The notes under the pieces: model-generated
Database searches by the model: none
What the model was told of the DNA's origin: nothing
The model's input: the letters and a program-made list of their open reading frames with translations, nothing else
Assembly (NCBI RefSeq): GCF_000380045.1
Contig: NZ_KB904359.1
Location: 20,398 to 84,397 of the forward strand
Direction: 5' to 3'
DNA length: 64,000 nt
DNA from: Streptococcus marimammalium DSM 18627
GTDB lineage: Bacteria > Bacillota > Bacilli > Lactobacillales > Streptococcaceae
Shown here: in pieces, positions 59,772 through 64,000 of the stretch
How positions within the stretch are numbered: position 1 is the first letter of the stretch
How the letters are laid out: each line of letters begins with the position of its first letter
Program-made: the position numbers and the translations under genes

Positions 59772-59936
59772 ATGGGGAAATACCAATTAGATGATAAAGG
59801 TAAAAAGCAAGTACAACGTTTTCACGAGAAAAATTCTTATTTAAAAAAAAATAAAAAAGAGCAGATTAATGGCTTAAAAGAAATTTTTTTAGATAAATTA
59901 ACAAGGAGAAAATCTGATGATATTAAGAAGACCTGA
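59772..59936 (+). CDS. small basic protein between nrdD and the GNAT gene
   Basis: 54 residues, MGKYQLDDKGKKQVQRF...RRKSDDIKKT, very lysine-rich. I recall short proteins starting MGKYQLDYKGQ at this position in other streptococci, about 45-50 residues long, so it is likely real. AGGAG lies 7 bases before the ATG. Its last 20 bases overlap the GNAT start in another frame. It has no recognisable domain. Confidence 0.7.
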   Translation: MGKYQLDDKGKKQVQRFHEKNSYLKKNKKEQINGLKEIFLDKLTRRKSDDIKKT

Positions 59937-60417
59937 CTTGGGTGACGAAGAGACCATTACAGAGATGATAAATGAATTTGAAGGCCATAACAGTCAGCAT
60001 GATGGTGGCTTTTGGACCCCACACGAATTTTCTTATAATGATTGGTTGCAACAAAACCGTGAGTATGAAATAGGAATTATTCCTGGTCTTTTAGTGCCTT
60101 CTATTCAGTTGGTTTCTTTTGATGCTAATAACAGAGCCCTAGGTTTTTTAAGTTTACGTCTTCGCTTGAATAATATTTTACTGCAAAAAGGAGGTCATAT
60201 TGGTTATAGTATTAGACCAAGTGAGCGTGGCAAAGGCTACGCCAAAGAGCAACTAAGGCAAGGTTTGAAATTAGCCAAAGAAAAAAACATCATGTCGGTT
60301 TTATTGACTTGCCATAAAGATAATTTAGCCAGCAAAAAGACCATTCTATCTTGTGGTGGTATTCATGAAGATACTCGTGAAAATGTAGAGCGATATTGGA
60401 TTGATTTGGAGGGATAA
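59917..60417 (+). CDS. GNAT acetyltransferase in the nrd operon
   Basis: 166 residues with a single GNAT domain: LGFLSLRLRLNNILLQKGGHIGYSIRPSERGKGYAKEQLRQGLKLA (acetyl-CoA loop RGKGYA). This gene lies between nrdD and nrdG in streptococci generally; its target is unknown. GGAG lies 7 bases before the ATG. nrdG starts 1 base after its stop. Confidence 0.88.
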   Translation: MILRRPDLGDEETITEMINEFEGHNSQHDGGFWTPHEFSYNDWLQQNREYEIGIIPGLLVPSIQLVSFDANNRALGFLSLRLRLNNILLQKGGHIGYSIRPSERGKGYAKEQLRQGLKLAKEKNIMSVLLTCHKDNLASKKTILSCGGIHEDTRENVERYWIDLEG

Positions 60418-60418
60418 G

Positions 60419-61018
60419 ATGAATAATCCTAAACCTAAAGAATGGAAGAGTGAAGATTATAGTCAAGGGTATATTTCTGATTATAAAGCTTTTAATTTTG
60501 TGGATGGTGAAGGAGTGAGGAATTCGCTTTATGTGAGTGGTTGTCTCTTTCATTGTCAAGGATGCTACAATCAAGCAACTTGGAATTTTCGAAATGGTGT
60601 GCCCTACACAAAAGAATTAGAAGAACAGATTATGGCTGATTTGGCAAAACCTTATGTACAAGGGCTTACTCTTTTGGGAGGGGAACCCTTTTTAAACACA
60701 GGTATTTTACTGCCTTTGGTCAAACGGATTAAAAAAGAATTGCCTGAAAAAGATATTTGGTCATGGACAGGTTATACTTGGGAAGAAATGATGCTTGAAA
60801 CACCTGATAAATTAGAATTATTGAGCTATGTTGACATCTTGGTTGATGGACGTTTTGACATCACTAAGAAAAATTTAATGCTTCAATTTAGGGGTTCTTC
60901 TAACCAACGTATCATTGATGTCAAAAAATCCTTAAATAGCAAATCAGTGGTTATTTGGGAAAAACTTAATGATGGTAAGGCAATCTATGAACAAGTGTCA
61001 AGAAATTATTTAGCATAA
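60419..61018 (+). CDS. nrdG: anaerobic ribonucleotide reductase activating protein NrdG
   Basis: Radical-SAM activase that installs the glycyl radical on NrdD. 199 residues with the Cys-x3-Cys-x2-Cys cluster motif CLFHCQGC preceded by DGEGVRNSLYVSG, and the SAM-contact LTLLGGEPFLN. ATG at 60419 has GGAGGG 5 bases upstream; the in-frame TTG 18 bases earlier lies in the preceding gene. Confidence 0.96.
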   Translation: MNNPKPKEWKSEDYSQGYISDYKAFNFVDGEGVRNSLYVSGCLFHCQGCYNQATWNFRNGVPYTKELEEQIMADLAKPYVQGLTLLGGEPFLNTGILLPLVKRIKKELPEKDIWSWTGYTWEEMMLETPDKLELLSYVDILVDGRFDITKKNLMLQFRGSSNQRIIDVKKSLNSKSVVIWEKLNDGKAIYEQVSRNYLA

Positions 61019-61151
61019 AAAGTAAGAATAATGAATTATTTGATCAAAAATAAAATTGCTAATCTAATATAAATTAGCAGATTTGAAAATTGGTTTATCT
61101 TTTGGGTAAGGCACTGTCAAATAAATTTTTGGTTTTATACTATATCAGTTT

Positions 61152-61185
61152 GGAGGCTAAGATAAAAAATCCTAGCCTCTTTTTA
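61152..61185 (+). terminator. terminator of the nrd operon
   Basis: GAGGCTA and TAGCCTC pair with a 13-base loop, followed by T5. It abuts the 3' end of the minus-strand yaaA. Confidence 0.75.
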
Positions 61186-61911
61186 TATTTCTTTGACAAA
61201 AACCAGTTTATTAGATTTAGATAAATCTTTACGATAAGAAAAACCATTAAAACTCAATTTTTTAAGGTCTGAAAGTTCTTGAGCTTGTTGCTTAATGGCT
61301 GTTGCTAAAAAAGTGCCTCGTCCTTTTTTAGAAATAGTAGAATGTGTTTTTAATTGCCCTTTTTTAGATTCCATAAAAACAACACTAGTCAGTTGTTCTC
61401 GAATAGATTTAGAAAAAACATCTTCAAATTCTTTAGATAATAAAGAGATGTAAATTTCCGTAGAATTAATACTAGCATCAAAATCCTTTTGCCAATATTT
61501 TTTGAGGGATTTTCCATCAATAGTGAGTTTTTGTGAGAAATCTAGACGGTGTGGTGCAATAGGTTCTAATGCAGAAATAATACCATATAAAGAAGAAGTG
61601 ATTAAAACATTTGAATTCATCTGCTCTAGCTCACTAGCAGAAAATTTTAAATAATTGATATGGCGATACATCAAACCATTAAAAAGAGAAATAGCTGGGT
61701 AATAATTAGCTTTGTTGTTTTGCATATTTTGAATTCTATGCCATTCTTTTTTAGCAGCTTCAGGCTTTATTTTATAAAAATGAGCTAGTTCACCAGGCGT
61801 CATTTTTGCTAATACTGCAATGATAGTTTTTGTTTTTTGATTGATTGGAGCAGGCGTTACTTTTTCTATCATTTCAGTCATTTCTTTTGCAGTTGGAATT
61901 AAAAATTTCAT
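61183..61911 (-). CDS. yaaA: peroxide stress protein YaaA (UPF0246/DUF328)
   Basis: 242 residues matching the peroxide-stress YaaA family: MKFLIPTAKEM at the N terminus, ISLFNGLMYRHINY, SSLYGIISALEPIAPHRLDF and GRGTFLATAIKQ. In E. coli the protein lowers intracellular iron toxicity under H2O2 stress. ATG at 61911 has GGAG 6 bases upstream; ATG 61917 abuts the ribosome-binding site. Unrelated to the S4-domain YaaA at 10892. Confidence 0.93.
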   Translation of the reverse strand: MKFLIPTAKEMTEMIEKVTPAPINQKTKTIIAVLAKMTPGELAHFYKIKPEAAKKEWHRIQNMQNNKANYYPAISLFNGLMYRHINYLKFSASELEQMNSNVLITSSLYGIISALEPIAPHRLDFSQKLTIDGKSLKKYWQKDFDASINSTEIYISLLSKEFEDVFSKSIREQLTSVVFMESKKGQLKTHSTISKKGRGTFLATAIKQQAQELSDLKKLSFNGFSYRKDLSKSNKLVFVKEI

Positions 61912-61917
61912 ACTCAT

Positions 61918-62288
61918 CTCCTTATCATTTTTCTATTCTAGATTATTTTATATAAAAGTCAAATAATTTATTTTCTATATAATAATGAAAGACTTTATTT
62001 GTCTTAGTTTAAAGGGATAAAAGATTTGGTTAAGTTCTTTTTATTCATTGGGTAAATTCGAAATTTTGAAATAAAATGATGATTTCTTGTGTTTATGGAT
62101 ATGTTTACAAAAAAATAGAATAAGTTGCAATTTTTTTAAAAAAGTATTAGAATGTTAATGGCTGTAACAGACAGTTTGTATATTTTATAAGCATAAAAAT
62201 TGTAAATAATTTCATTACCCTAAAATTCTTTAAGTTATTGTTATTATTTACCATTTTAATCTATGAAATATAAAAGAAAGGAAAAAAT
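61918..62288 (+). promoter_or_regulatory. intergenic region and promoter of the adhesin gene
   Basis: About 370 AT-rich bases with no gene. The best plus-strand promoter is TTGCAA (62125-62130), 17 bases, TAGAAT (62148-62153), giving a leader of about 130 nt. Confidence 0.5.
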
Positions 62289-64000
62289 ATGAAGAAAAAA
62301 TTATTAAAAGTCGTATCATTACTAATATTAGTAATAACAACTTTTTCACTTATTAAAACTCCTAGCGTTGCCGCGACAGAGCATGATAATGTCATTACAA
62401 ATATGTCTTTAACAAGTGAATCTGGAGGAGAATTGCCTGATAGCATAGGTCAATGGGTAAATTTTCGAATAAATGCTGATTTTGCTTTGCCAGATAATGT
62501 AGTTCATCAAGGGGATACTACCACTATTCAATTGCCTGATAAGCTTACTTTTCCTCAAACGACAGCCTTTGAAGTGAAAGATCCAGATGGCAACTTAGTT
62601 GCAAATGCAACAATTAATTCTGATACTAAACAAGTAGTATTAACTTATACGGATTATGTAGAGACACACTCTAATGTAACTGGTAAATTATTTTTTTACT
62701 CTCGCGTTGATTTTATAGTGACTGATGTGGCTGAAGAAATAGATGTTAATATTCAAGTCGGTTCAAAAACGTTTGTTGCTGGTAGAATTAATTATACTGG
62801 AGTTCAAAAACCTGATGCATATTTACTAGAAAAATCGGGTTGGGCAGAAAATGGGGATTCTCAGACTGGTAATTTTGCGATAGCTGTTAACCGTATAAAT
62901 CAAGCTCTTAATAACGTTGTTATAACTGATACCCTTAAAACTCCAGGGACATCCTATAAGAAAGATTCAATCCAAATTTACAAAGGAACATGGGCTTTCA
63001 TTCAAGGAGATTGGAGATTAACAAATCGTCAAGAAGTTACTCAAAACTATACGGTAAACATTGATGAGACAAATAATTCATTTACGGTTGCTCTAGGAGA
63101 TATGTCTGAAAATGATAACTTTATGATTATTTATAAGACAAATGTTTCTTATGTCCCAACAGATGGTGAACTTTTTGAGAATAATGCTCAATTAACAGCA
63201 ACAGATCATGGTACAACTGAAACTAGAACTAGTTATCGCTATTTAGAGGCAGGTGGTAGTGCAGAGGGTTATGTCTACACTATAAAAATTTATAAAATTG
63301 CTGAAGCTGTAGATGGGCCTATTCCCCTTGAGGGAGCCGTTTTTGATGTTTTTCGAAAAGCTAACGGCCAAAAAGTGGGTACTTTGACAACAGACACTGA
63401 TGGAATTGCTTCTATTGGTAATCTTTTAAAAACAGATTATATCCTTAGAGAAGTTACTGCTCCGACAGGTTATGAACGATTAACTAGTGATATTGAAATT
63501 ACACCAAAAGATTTTGATGATAATAAAATTGCTGAGAAGACCGTTATCAATAGATTAGCTAAAACTTCTATTAGCGGTCAAAAAACATGGAACGATAACA
63601 ATGACCAAGATGGTAAGCGTCCCAAACAAATTATTGTTAAATTATTGGCTAATGGAGTCGATACAGGCAAAACTGTAACTACAGATGTATCAAAAGGTTG
63701 GGCATATACCTTTGATAATCTTGATCAAAGAGATGCACAAGGTGCACCAATTCAATATTCTGTAGCTGAAGAGGATGTACCGGAATATAGTGCTGTTGTT
63801 ACAGGATATGATATTACTAATACTCATACGCCAAGTGTGACAGAAGTTTCAGGTAAGAAAATCTGGGATGATGCCGACAACCAAGATGGTAAACGCCCAG
63901 CAGAAGTTGTGGTTAATCTCTTAGCAGATGGTCAACCAACAGGCCAAAAAGCTACAGTTAATGAAGCAAGCAATTGGGCTTATAGCTTTACTGATTTACC
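62289..64000 (+). CDS. Cna-type surface adhesin, 5' part (open at window end)
   Basis: At least 570 residues with no stop before the window edge. A signal peptide (MKKKLLKVVSLLILVITTFSL, cleaved near VAAT) is followed by two Ig-like collagen-adhesin N domains (about 30-320), a SpaA/Cna_B-like domain (about 335-420: YTIKIYKIAE...ILREVTAPTGYERL, with the Lys and Glu of an isopeptide bond) and then Cna_B repeats starting about 425 and 517 (SGQKTWNDNNDQDGKRP and SGKKIWDDADNQDGKRP). An LPXTG anchor is expected beyond the window. AAAGGA before the ATG. It should bind host matrix protein at the cell wall. Confidence 0.9.
   Translation, partial: MKKKLLKVVSLLILVITTFSLIKTPSVAATEHDNVITNMSLTSESGGELPDSIGQWVNFRINADFALPDNVVHQGDTTTIQLPDKLTFPQTTAFEVKDPDGNLVANATINSDTKQVVLTYTDYVETHSNVTGKLFFYSRVDFIVTDVAEEIDVNIQVGSKTFVAGRINYTGVQKPDAYLLEKSGWAENGDSQTGNFAIAVNRINQALNNVVITDTLKTPGTSYKKDSIQIYKGTWAFIQGDWRLTNRQEVTQNYTVNIDETNNSFTVALGDMSENDNFMIIYKTNVSYVPTDGELFENNAQLTATDHGTTETRTSYRYLEAGGSAEGYVYTIKIYKIAEAVDGPIPLEGAVFDVFRKANGQKVGTLTTDTDGIASIGNLLKTDYILREVTAPTGYERLTSDIEITPKDFDDNKIAEKTVINRLAKTSISGQKTWNDNNDQDGKRPKQIIVKLLANGVDTGKTVTTDVSKGWAYTFDNLDQRDAQGAPIQYSVAEEDVPEYSAVVTGYDITNTHTPSVTEVSGKKIWDDADNQDGKRPAEVVVNLLADGQPTGQKATVNEASNWAYSFTDL

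Overview
The window is a low-GC streptococcal chromosome segment that begins at the replication origin. At its left edge, on the minus strand, are the ribosome-binding site and start codon of dnaA, followed by oriC, parB and htrA. The order trpS-guaB-recF, yfmF/yfmH-rodZ-pgsA-ecfA1A2T, mnmA-mnmG-gdpP-rplI-dnaB, hisS-aspS, argS-(argR)-mutS-mutL-ruvA-tag-cinA-recA-spxA and nrdD-nrdG is the one I know from the origin-proximal end of pyogenic streptococci such as S. pyogenes. The species cannot be fixed from this alone.

Layout. 1-2.3 kb: oriC, parB and htrA (minus). 2.4-3.4 kb: rlmH and three tRNAs (Arg, Glu, Asn). 3.5-9.8 kb: an ABC-F ATPase, a YitT protein, trpS, guaB and a sugar/drug-transporter-like protein behind a conspicuous palindromic operator. 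9.8-19.2 kb: recF-yaaA (minus), then the M16 peptidase pair, rodZ, pgsA, the ECF vitamin-transporter module (with a parS-like site inside ecfA1) and a secreted transglycosylase-like protein. 19.2-22 kb: a minus-strand operon of L-serine dehydratase plus two phosphatases. 22-30.6 kb: tRNA-modification genes mnmA and mnmG, each behind an unusual leader, then gdpP (split by a frameshift), rplI, dnaB, veg and rpsD. 30.6-37.1 kb: accessory-looking genes (a flavoprotein lipoprotein, three of the unlinked small enzymes, a membrane protein/Xre pair, a phosphoesterase, a methyltransferase). 37.2-44.4 kb: rpmG, rpmF, hisS, aspS, two YitT paralogues and argS. 44.4-55.3 kb: a decayed argR, then the DNA repair, competence and stress block from mutS to a DUF1292 gene. 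55.3-61.9 kb: a GT-C-like membrane protein, the anaerobic ribonucleotide reductase operon and peroxide-stress yaaA. 62.3 kb to the end: the 5' part of a large Cna-type surface adhesin that is cut by the window edge.

The genome-maintenance genes form a theme: initiation and segregation (dnaA, oriC, ParB, parS-like sites, dnaB, recF), mismatch repair (MutS/MutL), recombination (RuvA, RecA, RuvX), alkylation repair (Tag), competence (cinA-recA behind a SigX box) and dNTP supply (NrdD/NrdG). Translation is the second theme (four aminoacyl-tRNA synthetases, MnmA/MnmG, RlmH, S4, L9, L32, L33, tRNAs).

The points most worth attention are: (i) the mnmA leader, with a 36-nt-offset repeat and a 16-codon ORF ending on the mnmA start; (ii) a single-base frameshift splitting gdpP (c-di-AMP phosphodiesterase) with an ATGA overlap between the halves; (iii) a recognisable argR pseudogene between argS and mutS; (iv) TTTACA-N4-TGTAAA palindromes before two unrelated genes, one of which also reads as a perfect GlnR box; (v) a probable leaderless rlmH transcript. 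I found no CRISPR array, insertion sequence, prophage or defence island, and nothing I would call a wholly new multi-gene system.
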